This document shows, in pieces, positions 45,684 to 56,519 of a stretch of DNA of 64,000 bases (the stretch's first letter is position 1; each line of letters starts with the position of its first letter). The stretch lies in assembly GCF_963678635.1 (NCBI RefSeq), contig NC_087066.1, positions 31,377,301-31,441,300 of the forward strand, read 5' to 3'. The notes below the pieces were generated by a model that saw only the letters and a list, made by a program, of their open reading frames with translations, made no database searches and was not told the origin of the DNA. Made by a program: the position numbers and the translations under genes. Source of the stretch: Symsagittifera roscoffensis. Taxonomy: Eukaryota; Xenacoelomorpha; Acoela; Convolutidae.

Positions 45684-47676
45684 GTAGGAGTCACGACTGA
45701 AAAAGCTTTAACTGACATATCAGTCGATTCATTACAATGATTATTTATTTTCCTGATTTTGCGTGGAACTCATTGAAAAATCAAAAAACTAAATGCACCG
45801 AAAGACAAAGTTCCTCTCCATTTCAATAGTCGGAGCAAAAAGGAAAAGGAAAAAGATATATTCCTTTTGGCATTTTCTCAAAAATAGTTGAAAGGAGCGC
45901 TCTGTGCTAATAACACAGTGACTGCCTTTTCTTGTATGATACACGTTTTGTGTCCGTTTTGAATATTGTCAATGAAATCAAAAACGTCAAAAAATTGAAT
46001 GATTTTTTATTAAAAAGTATCACATTAAATCATCTTAGCGAATGAAAAACCATAAAAGAATGCAAAATAGTTTCAGGAGTAAAAATTGCATATCATTCTT
46101 ACCTCTAATCTGTTTGTTGACCAAAAGAGATAAAACAATTAATCCATAAATGATGAGGAAGAAAATTAATCTGCGCTTAGTTTTGTTAAATTGGAGCAAA
46201 TATCGAAATTGGAAAAACTTCATTGCTTTTGACTTTAAAATGTAATACATGGAGATATTATCTTTTTGTTTCACTTTTTTCTATATGTAACACTAAAAAA
46301 GATTTGAAGAGGGAACAGAAGCATGATATTGTGATATAATGTTAATGAACCGCTAAATTGTATAGAAAAAATGTTTCGCTTAAGCTAGTTGAAAGCTAAA
46401 TTTCACATAGAGGTAACCTATTTTACTCTTGGTTCAATAAAAATGGCATAGATGATTTCAGTGGCATTGAGGCATTGATTTCCCGTGCCGAACTTTTCAT
46501 GCGAGGCCAGGTCTGCTGCCGTTCCACAGAAGTGCAGGACATTCAAAAAACCACCCCTGCGCGTATCTGAAATCTATTGGATGTCGTAAAAAATTCCCAT
46601 AGACATGGTGGTCAGATCATAGTCCAATAATACATGCCAATGATTCTGAATAACAAACATAAAAACTCAAAAAGAATGTAACTAAGATTTAAATTAATCT
46701 GAACGTCATTCTTGATGCTGAAAAACTAATGGTGTTTCATTGTAAAAAAATATTCGAAACAAATGGATATCAATTCAGTTTAAAAAACGTCATATCTCGA
46801 AAACTACAAAGGATTGAGCAATCATATTTGGAGGCAGGGGCGGATCTAGGATTTTCTCGAGGGGGGGGGGGGGGGGGCGGATTTTCGAAAAAAAATCGAA
46901 AATTTTGACGACCTTTTTTGTTTTTTTTATGTCGACCAAATTGATTTTTTGAGCTCTCCCAAAGCACTGTTTTGACGCAATTTTGGCTAAATTTTGTGCG
47001 CCGCAGGCAAATTTTGGAAAAAACAGTCAAAAAAGCCGTTTTTGGGCACTTTTAAAAAAATTTTGACAAAAAAATCGCATTTTTTTTTGTCGCGCGCTCC
47101 CCCTCAAAGTTAGTATATATTGGCGCCAATTAAAATTAAAGTATGTTTTTCAACAAAAAAATTTGATTGAGCAGGTGATTTTTTTCTAATAAAAAGCATA
47201 AAACAACTAGCAGACCTAATGATAACGGAAATGACCCTTCTGAAACCAACCGATTGCTTTAGTAAAAACAAAGACCACGAAATAACTTTTTTGTCTACGG
47301 AACATTTACGCTGCATAGAAACAAGAGATGACAACAATCACCCAGAGTCGAACAAACAAAAAGAGGTATAAAATCAGAGGCAACGTGCTTCCTTAAAAAT
47401 TGAATTTACTACCTAAAGATAACATATCATTCTTACCTAGAAAGTATGACCGACCCTGAAAATTTGCCTTTAGAAAAATTTTAGGGTCGATCGGCCAAAA
47501 ATGGAATTCTGTAAAATTATCAAAAGGGGGACCCTTTGGGTTGGCAGGGGGTCAATTCCCTGATGGAGGAGGCGAATCACAAAAAAACATCAAATCTCGA
47601 AAACTACAAAGAACTGAGCAGTCATATTTGGAAACAAGATGTGCAGTCCTATAGAGTACTCTGACAGGACCCAACA
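45684..47676. repeat. 2-kb duplicated block, copy 2, inside the satellite
   Basis: Near-identical partner of 41251-43235. The G run is about 17 long here against 9 in copy 1. Both edges run straight into satellite monomers, so the block and part of the array were probably duplicated together as a unit of about 4.4 kb. Confidence 0.92.
46103..46250 (-). pseudogene. Second copy of DUF229 exon 1
   Basis: Same 148 bases as 41670-41817, with ATG start, membrane anchor and GTAAGA donor intact. No DUF229 exon 2 follows before the first copy, so transcripts beginning here would have to skip copy 1 to reach exon 2 at 39982. It is either an alternative first exon or a dead copy. Confidence 0.7.
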
Positions 47677-50600
47677 ACAGGGTTGAGAAATCCAAATTTG
47701 ACAAAAAAAAATTAATATAAATTTTCTGAAAATTTTTTGAAAAAATTTAAAAAAAGAATGACACATCTCGAAAACTACCAAAGATTGAGCAGTCATACTT
47801 GGAGGCAAGATTCGCAATCTTTGAGAGTACTCTTACAAGACCTAACTACAGGGTTGGGAAGTTCAGATTTATAAAAAATCATAATAAACTAAATTTTCTG
47901 AAAGTTTTTGAAAAAATCACAAAAAACGTCATATCTCGAAAACTACAAAAAAATGAGCAGTCATATTTGGAGGCAAGATTCTCAATCTTTGAGAGTACTC
48001 TGACCGGACCCAACAACAGGGTTGAGAAATCCAAATTTGACAAAAAAAAATTAATATAAATTTTCTGAAAATTTTTTGAAAAAATTTAAAAAAAGAATGA
48101 CACATCTCGAAAACTACCAAAGATTGAGCAGTCATACTTGGAGGCAAGATTCGCAATCTTTGAGAGTACTCTTACAAGACCTAACTACAGGGTTGGGAAG
48201 TTCAGATTTATAAAAAATCATAATAAACTAAATTTTCTGAAAGTTTTTGAAAAAATCACAAAAAACGTCATATCTCGAAAACTACAAAAAAATGAGCAGT
48301 CATATTTGGAGGCAAGATTCTCAATCTTTGAGAGTACTCTGACCGGACCCAACAACAGGGTTGAGAAATCCAAATTTGACAAAAAAAAATTAATATAAAT
48401 TTTCTGAAAATTTTTTGAAAAAATTTAAAAAAAGAATGACACATCTCGAAAACTACCAAAGATTGAGCAGTCATACTTGGAGGCAAGATTCGCAATCTTT
48501 GAGAGTACTCTTACAAGACCTAACTACAGGGTTGGGAAATTCAGATTTAAAAAAATCAAAATAAACTAAATTTTCTGAAAGTTTTTGAAAAAATCACCAC
48601 AAGAAACGTCATATCTCGAAAACTTCAAAAAAATGAGCAGTCATGTTTGCAGGCAAGATTCGAAATCCTTGATAGCACTCCAATAGTACCCAGTCACATG
48701 ATTGGGAGTTTCAGATTTTTGAAAATTAATAATAATTTAAGATTTCTGAAGTTTTTTGAAAAAATCACGGAAGAACAACATATCTCGAAAACTACAAAGA
48801 ACTGAGCAGTCATATTTGGAAACAAGATTTGCAGTCCTATAGAGTACTCTGACAGGTCCCAACTACAGGGTTGGGAATTCCAGTTTTGGCGAAAAAAACA
48901 ACAAAATTTATGTTTTGTGAAAACTATTTGAAAAAATCACAAAAAACGTCACATCTCGAAAACTACAAAGGATTGGGCAGTCATACTTGGAGGCAAGATT
49001 CGCAATCTTTGAGAAATTTCCGAAAGTACCCAGCTACAGGATTGCGATTATGAGATTTTTGAAAATTAATAATAAATTAAGATTTCTGAAATTTTTTGAA
49101 AAAATCACAAAAAAACATCAAATCTCGAAAACTACAAAGAACTGAGCAGTCATATTTGGAAACAAGATGTGCAGTCCTATAGAGTACTCTGACAGGACCC
49201 AACTACAGGGTTGGGAATTCCAGTTTTGGCGAAAAAAAAAACAAAATATATGTTTTGTGAAAACTTTTTGAAAAAATCACAAAAAACGTCACATCTCAAA
49301 AACTACAAAAGATTGAGCAGTCATACTTGAAGGCAAGATTTTCAATCTTTGAGAGTTTTCCGACAGTACCCAGCTACAGGATTGCGATTTCCAGATTTTT
49401 GAAAATTAATAATAATTTAAGATTTCTGAAACATTTTGAAAAAATCACAAAAAACATCATATCTCGAAAACTACAAAGAACTGAGCAGTCATATTTGGAG
49501 GCAAGATTCGCAATCGTTGATAGTAATCCAACAGTACCCAGCTACAGGATTGGGAATTTCAGGTTTTTGAAAATTAACAACGATTTAAGAACGATTAATT
49601 ACGAATTTTGAAAATTAATAACGATTCTGAAAATTTTTGAAAAAATCACAAAAACATCATATCTTGAAAACTACAAAGGACTGAGATGTCAAAGTTGGGG
49701 GCAAGATTCGGAATTTTTGAGAGTACTCCGACAGTACCAAGCTACAAGATTGGGAATTTCAGATTTTTAAAAATTAATATTTTAAGATTTCTGAAAATTT
49801 TTGAAAAAATCACAAAAAACGTCACATTTCGAAAACTACCAAAGATTGAGCAGTCAAACTTGGAGGCAAGATTCGCAATCTTTGAGAGTTTTCCGACAGT
49901 GCCCAGCTACAGGATTGGGAAATTTAGGTTTTTGAAAATTGATAATAGTTTAAGATTTCTGAAAATTTTTGAAAAAACCTTAAAAAAAAAACATCATATC
50001 TCGAAAACTACAAAGGACTGAGCAGTCATATTTGGAAGCAAGATTCGCAATCTTTGAGAGTACTCTAACAGGACCCAACTACAGGGTTGAGAATTCCAGA
50101 TTTGGCGAAAAAAAATTAATACAAGATTTCTGAAAATTTTTGAAAAAAAACCTTAAAAAACATCATATCTCAAAAACTACAAAAAAATGAGCAGTCATTT
50201 TGGAGGCAAGATTCGCAATCTTTGAGAGTACTCCGACAGGACCTAACTACAGGGCTGGGAAGTTCAGATTTACAAAAAATCATAATAAACTAAATTTTCT
50301 GAAAGTTTTTGAAAAAAATCACAAAAAACGTCATATCTCGAAAACTACAAAAAATTGAGCAGTCAAATTTGCAGACAAGATTCGCAATCGTTGATAGTAA
50401 TCCGACAGTACCTAGCTACAGGATTGGGAATTTCAGTTTTTTGAAAATTAATAACGATTTAAGAACGATTAATTACGAATTCTGAAAATTAATAACGATT
50501 CTGAAAATTTTTGAAAAAACCTTAAAAAACATCATATCTCGAAAACTACAAAGGACTGAGCAGTCATACTTGGAGGCAAGATTCGCAATCTTTGAGAAAT

Positions 50601-53600
50601 TTCCGAAAGTACCCAGCTACAGGATTGCGATTTTGAGATTTTTGAAAATTAATAATAAATTAAGATTTCTGAAATTTTTTGAAAAAATCACAAAAAAACA
50701 TCAAATCTCGAAAACTACAAAGAATTGAGCAGTCAAATTTGCAGACAAGATTCGCAATCGTTGATAGTAATCCAACACTACCCAGCTAGAGGATTGGGAA
50801 TTTCAGATTTTTGAAAATTAATAACGATTTGAGAACGATTAATTACGAATTCTGAAAATTAATAACGATTCTGAAAATTTTTGAAAAAATCACAAAAAAC
50901 ATCATATCTCGAAAACTACAAAGGACTGAGATGTCAAAGTTGGGGGCAAAATACGGAATCTTTGAGAGTACTCCGACAGTACCAAGCTACAAGATTGGGA
51001 ATTTCAGATTTTTAAAAATCAATAAAATTTTAAGATTTCTGAAAATTTTTGAGAAAATCTCAAAAAATGTCACATTTTGAAAACTACCAAAGATTCAGCA
51101 GTCAAATTTGGGGGCAAGATTCGCAATCCTTAAGAGTTTTCCGACAGATCCCAGCTACAGGATTGGGAATTTCAGGTTTTTGAAAATTAATAATAGTTTA
51201 AGATTTCTGAAAATTTCTAAAAAAACCTTAAAAAACATCATATCTCGAAAACTACAAACGACTGAGCAGTCATACTTGGAGGCAAGATTCGGCATCTTTG
51301 AGAGTACTCTGACAGGACCTAACTACGGGGTTGGGAAGTTCAGATTTATAGAAAATAATAATAATTGTACTTTTCTGAAAATTTTTGAAAAAAGCACAAA
51401 AAAAGTCATATCTCGAAAACTACAAAAAAATTGAGCAGTCATATTTGCAGGCAAGTTTCGCAATCCTTGATAGTAGTCCGACAGTACCCAGCTACAGGGT
51501 TGGGAATTTCAGATTTTTGAAAATTAATAATAATTTAAGATTTCTGAAAATTTTTGAAAAAATCACAGTAAAAAACATCATACCTCGAAAGTTACAAAGA
51601 ACTGAGCAGTCATATTTGGAGGCAAGAATCGCAATCTTTGAGAGTTCTATGACAGGACCCAACTACAGGGTTGGGAATTCCAGATTTGGCGAAAAAAAAA
51701 GAAATTTATGTTTTGTGAAAATTTTTTGAAAAAGTCACAAAAAACGTCACATCTCGAAAACTACAACGGATTGAGCAGGCATACCTAGAGGCAAGGTATG
51801 CAATCTTTGAGAGTATTCTGACAAGGTTGGGAATTTGAGATTTTTAATAAAAAACAAAAATAATTCAAAATTTCTGAAAATTTTTGAAAAAAAAACACAA
51901 AAAACATCATATCTCGAACACTACAAGGATTTGAACAATCATATTTGGAGGCAAGATTTGTAATTCTTTTGAGTACTCTGACAGCGCCCAACTACAGGGC
52001 TGGGAAGTTCAGATTTACAAAAAATCATAATAAACTAAATTTTCTGAAAGTTTTTGAAAAAAATCACAAAAAACGTCATATCTCGAAAATTACAAAAAAT
52101 TGAGCAGTCAAATTTGCAGACAAGATTCGCAATCGTTGATAGTAATCCGACAGTACCTAGCTACAGGATTGGGAATTTCAGATTTTTGAAAATTAATAAC
52201 GATTTAAGAACGATTAATTACGAATTCTGAAAATTAATAACGATTCTGGAAATTTTTGAAAAAACCTTAAAAAACATCATATCTCGAAAACTACAAAGGA
52301 CTGAGCAGTCATACTTGGAGGCAAGATTCGCAATCTTTGAGAAATTTCCGAAAGTACCCAGCTACAGGATTGCGATTTTGAGATTTTTGAAAATTAATAA
52401 TAAATTAAGATTTCTGAAATTTTTTGAAAAAATCACAAAAAAAACATCAAATCTCGAAAACTACAAAAAATTGAGCAGTCAAATTTGCAGACAAGATTCG
52501 CAATCGTTGATAGTAATCCAACACTACCCAGCTAGAGGATTGGGAATTTCAGATTTTTGAAAATTAATAACGATTTAAGAACGATTAATTACGAATTCTG
52601 AAAATTAATAACGATTCTGAAAATTTTTGAAAAAATCACTTAAAACATCATATCTCGAAAACTACAAAGGACTGAGATGTCAAAGTTGGGGGCAAAATAC
52701 GGAATCTTTGAGAGTACTCCGACAGTACCAAGCTACAAGATTGGGAATTTCAGATTTTTAAAAATCAATAAAATTTTAAGATTTCTGAAAATTTTTGAGA
52801 AAATCTCAAAAAATGTCACATTTTGAAAACTACCAAAGATTCAGCAGTCAAATTTGGGGGCAAGATTCGCAATCCTTAAGAGTTTCCCGACAGATCCCAG
52901 CTACAGGATTGGGAATTTCAGGTTTTTGAAAATTAATAATAGTTTAAGATTTCTGAAAATTTCAAAAAAAAACCTTAAAAAACATCATATCTCGAAAACT
53001 ACAAACGACTGAGCAGTCATACTTGGAGGCAAGATTCGGCATCTTTGAGAGTACTCTGACAGGACCTAACTACGGGGTTGGGAAGTTCAGATTTATAGAA
53101 AATAATCATAATTGTACTTTTCTGAAAATTTTTGAAAAAAGCACAAAAAAAGTCATATCTCGAAAACTACAAAAAAATTGAGCAGTCATATTTGCAGGCA
53201 AGTTTCGCAATCCTTGATAGTAGTCCGACAGTACCCAGCTACAGGGTTGGGAATTTCAGATTTTTGAAAATTAATAATAATTTAAGATTTCTGAAAATTT
53301 TTGAAAAAATCACAGTAAAAAACATCATACCTCGAAAGTTACAAAGAACTGAGCAGTCATATTTGGAGGCAAGAATCGCAATCTTTGAGAGTTCTCTGAC
53401 AGGACCCAACTACAGGGTTGGGAATTCCAGATTTGGCGACAAAAAAAGAAATTTATGTTTTGTGAAAAATTTTTGAAAAAGTCACAAAAAACGTCACATC
53501 TCGAAAACTACAACGGATTGAGCAGGCATACTTAGAGGCAAGGTATGCAGTCTTTGAGAGTACTCTGACAAGGTTGGGAATTTGAGATTTTTAATAAAAA

Positions 53601-54010
53601 ACAAAAATAATTCAAAATTTCTGAAAATTTTTGAAAAAAAAACACAAAAAACATCATATCTCGAACACTACAAGGATTTGAACAATCATATTTGGAGGCA
53701 AGATTTGTAATTCTTTTGAGTACTCTGACAGCGCCCAACTACAGGGTTGCGAATTTCAAATTTTGAAAAAAAAATTCATTAAAATTTTTTTGTTAACTTT
53801 TGAAAAAAAAACACAAAAAACGTCATATCTCGAAAACTACAAGGATTTGAGCAGTCATATTTGGAGGCAAGATTCGCAATCCTTGATAGTACTCTGAAAG
53901 TATCCAACTACAGGGTTGTGAACTTCAAGTTTTGTAAATTATTTTGTTATTTGAAATTTCTGAAAATTTTTGAAAAAATCTCAAAAATCGTCTTATCTCG
54001 TTAAGTAAAA
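47677..54010. repeat. 170-bp satellite array, block 2
   Basis: About 38 tandem monomers of the same family as block 1. Two higher-order periods are visible: 339 bp (two monomers) at 47590-48500, repeated nearly identically, and 1,747 bp, matching 50240-51986 to 51987-53733. Monomers become more diverged toward 54010. Length and organisation resemble animal centromeric satellites, but no centromere evidence exists here. Confidence 0.95.
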
Positions 54011-54360
54011 TGATTCGGGCATTCAAAACTGGAGTCCAAATTCGCAACCTCTAATTCAATATTGGGCTGGTGAATTTAAACTCGGTAAAATAACCACTAA
54101 AATCAAATTGAAAATCGAAAAAAAATTCTTACTCATTGCAATATACGATATAGCTTAAACATGTAAAAATAATACGTTGAAAAAGCTTAAACATGGCGAG
54201 ATAGTGAAGCCCGCATTTAAATATATAATAGATTATTTGCTTTTAGCAGAACTGTTTAAAGCTTTGCGTAGCCAGGGTATAACTTTCTTTGAAAACGGTT
54301 GTGACTTCGATTACGAACACAAAATGAACGAGACTGCTCTTATCAACGCAAAGCCTTGAA
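54011..54360. other. Right edge of the satellite, small open frame
   Basis: 54138-54190 ('ttgcaatatacgatatagct') resembles RTEL1 intron 1 at 13525-13560. A 60-codon frame at 54177-54359 on plus (MKKLKHGEIVKPAFKYIIDY...) has no recognised family and no visible gene context. I do not call it a gene. Confidence 0.35.
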
Positions 54361-54479
54361 TGCTCTGACTTCATTATAATTTCTATAGAATAGTTTAAAA
54401 TAAAATAACTGATGAAACTTAATTCATGAATTTAAAAAATGTGAAAACTAATGAAAATTTCTTTGGAATTTTTGAAAAT

Positions 54480-54965
54480 CATCCCTCATATGTAAATTGA
54501 TATATTTGTTCCGACTCCCTCAGAAAACGGAAACTTATGCTTGGTATGGTTTTTTATTTGGTCAATTTTCAGCAATCGAAATAAATTTTTAACATAAAAT
54601 TTTTATGCTCCATTGATGATATCGACTCCCTAGATTCAAGTTTTAAAAGATATTTTACCTCCGATCAATTTTTATCAATTTGGCCATGTTCTGGTCTAAT
54701 TTATGAGCGCTTTGTAGATTTGATCCATAACCCTAAACATGGAACACAAAAAATTATGCAAGACAAATTATCCCGCACAACATAATCGTTCCAACTTGAA
54801 TTGAGGCTAGTCGTATTAATGTTCAAACTTGATGTTTGATATTGTTCAAAATTTATAGTTTTTCAATGTTTTCTTTTCCCAAAAACTATTCGATATGGAT
54901 GAAGGGGCAGTCAGAACATTCAGGAATTTGCCCTGATATACAAACAGTCTTGTTTTTATTCAGCA
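54480..54965 (+). repeat. Dispersed repeat family R3, diverged copy
   Basis: Follows the order of 55330-55865 at lower identity: 'gttccgact', 'aacttatgct.ggt.tggttttt', 'aaaagatattttacct', ending 'cagtcagaacattcagg' and 'cagtcttgtttt'. Its internal palindrome is decayed compared with the other copies. Confidence 0.6.
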
Positions 54966-55299
54966 AAAAATTAAATAGACCACAGAGAATTCCTCAATCG
55001 AAATTTTAACGATTTCTTTGACAGATGAAATCTCCACTTACTCGTTAATAGCAGGAAATATATCGAGGAAATATAAAGCAAGAAATATATCGCGGAAATA
55101 TACAGAGCGCAACCAAATTGCTCCAATCACTTCAAAATGTTAACAAAACAGCTCGCATATTAGGACAAAGCCCTGAATATTCCTACCGCCCTTTAATTGG
55201 TCTCGAATAGTTTTTGGTAAACGAAATTTTTTTGAAAAATACAAATTTTGGACAATATAGAAGATCGAGGTCAAGAACAAAGTCTTCAATGCGCGCAAA

Positions 55300-55870
55300 G
55301 TTTTCATCGATGTTTTAAGTTGTTTGTTCCGACTTTCGATACGAAAGTAACGGAATATTTATGCTCGTGGTGGGGTTTTTTTTCTACAGACAAATTTCGG
55401 CTTTTTAACTAGCCATTTTTGACGGAATTTTTTTATATCATTCAAAAGGTATTGTTGTCCTAAGCTTAAATTTGAAAAGATATTTCACCTGTGATCATTT
55501 TTCGAAAAGTTATGAGGGTTTAAAGATTTCCGTTTTGGCCATTTTTACCAATTTGGGACAATTAACACGCGATATAATTCGCGCTATTAACGCGTAAGCG
55601 GAGATTTAATCCGTCTTATAAATCGTTCCAAATTGGTTGAACGAAGCTTATTTGCCATAATTGATGTGTTACAAGTAACGAAAACTATCTTTCTGTACTT
55701 TATATAGCGTGTGGGGGGATGATTTTCAGAAAAAATTTCAAATTTTAGAAAAAAAATTTCATTTTATTTTATTTCATATAATGTCTTTATGTTATTACTG
55801 CTGCTCCATAAACCTTCAAAAGCAGTCGGAACATTCAGGGCTTCGCCCTGATACGAGCAGTCTTGTTTAA
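55300..55870 (+). repeat. Dispersed repeat family R3, copy 2
   Basis: Inverted partner of 31760-32290. Its right end carries the palindrome CAGGGCTTCGCCCTG followed by 'atacgagcagtcttgttt'. A hairpin close to one end recalls Helitron 3' ends, but no CTRR end was found, so class is open. Confidence 0.8.
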
Positions 55871-56029
55871 ATTAATTATTACATCGATCGCCGAAAATTG
55901 ATTGAAAACTAAACAACATCAAGCATAAACATTCCGGTTTCTTCAAAAAAATCGGAAAAATCAGGAGCTATTTGTTCGTAGATTGAATTTCGAGCTTATT
56001 TTTCTTGTTTTTTGCCCATTTTTAAAGGC

Positions 56030-56305
56030 GATGTTTTATGTCATGATTGGAATGAAAAAATGTATGAAAATTGCGCTGCAAACAAAATTATCAGATCTGC
56101 AGCAGGTCTGTTTTATGCCATAGACATGCTTCAATTCTGTGACACTCCAGAAGAATCGGAGAATTGTTTCAATTTTCATTTAATACAACTCGTAACACCC
56201 GCGTCTACTCTGATACAATGTTCCTATCTTTTCGCTGAAATATCCACTTTAAGCATTAGCATTTTAATTTCTCTAAAAGCGGAAAATATCGATAGTTTGA
56301 TTTAA
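56030..56305 (+). CDS. Possible terminal exon of an unknown gene
   Basis: An excellent pyrimidine tract and AG precede an open frame of about 91 codons ending TAA. The product is cysteine-containing (CHDW, NCAANK, QFCDTPEES, NCFNFH, QCSYLF) with a hydrophobic tail. It is outside known repeats and has less biased composition than neighbouring non-coding DNA. No upstream exon was found and no family is recognised. It would be convergent with the NLR-like gene, 214 bases apart. It may be fortuitous. Confidence 0.25.
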   Translation, partial: DVLCHDWNEKMYENCAANKIIRSAAGLFYAIDMLQFCDTPEESENCFNFHLIQLVTPASTLIQCSYLFAEISTLSISILISLKAENIDSLI

Positions 56306-56519
56306 TTATCACACTATTTGCTCACTGGCAATGTTACTGGCAATTCATCCTTAATTAGTTTCCTATAGAATTTCAGTTAAAATAAGTTTTTGAGAATGCA
56401 AATTTTAAGTATAGCTTTTAGTTACGCCTTTTGATGCCTCAGTCCGAACATTTTGAAGGTTTCACAGTCTTTGAATTAAGTTGAGAAATTTTTCTCCTCT
56501 TTTCCTTTTAGGTTCTTTA

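Noticed and set aside
43357-53476. Many open frames of 60-150 codons on both strands within 43-54 kb
   Set aside because: They repeat with the satellite period, occur on both strands over the same bases and break whenever monomer length changes; they reflect the repeat, not genes.
43140-54010. CRISPR-like reading of the 170-bp repeats
   Set aside because: Units are contiguous without unique spacers, far too long for CRISPR repeats, and the window is eukaryotic.
43140-54010. CENP-B box in the satellite
   Set aside because: The nearest tract ('attcgcaatctttgagag') lacks the required CGGG end; no monomer I inspected fits TTCGnnnnAnnCGGG.
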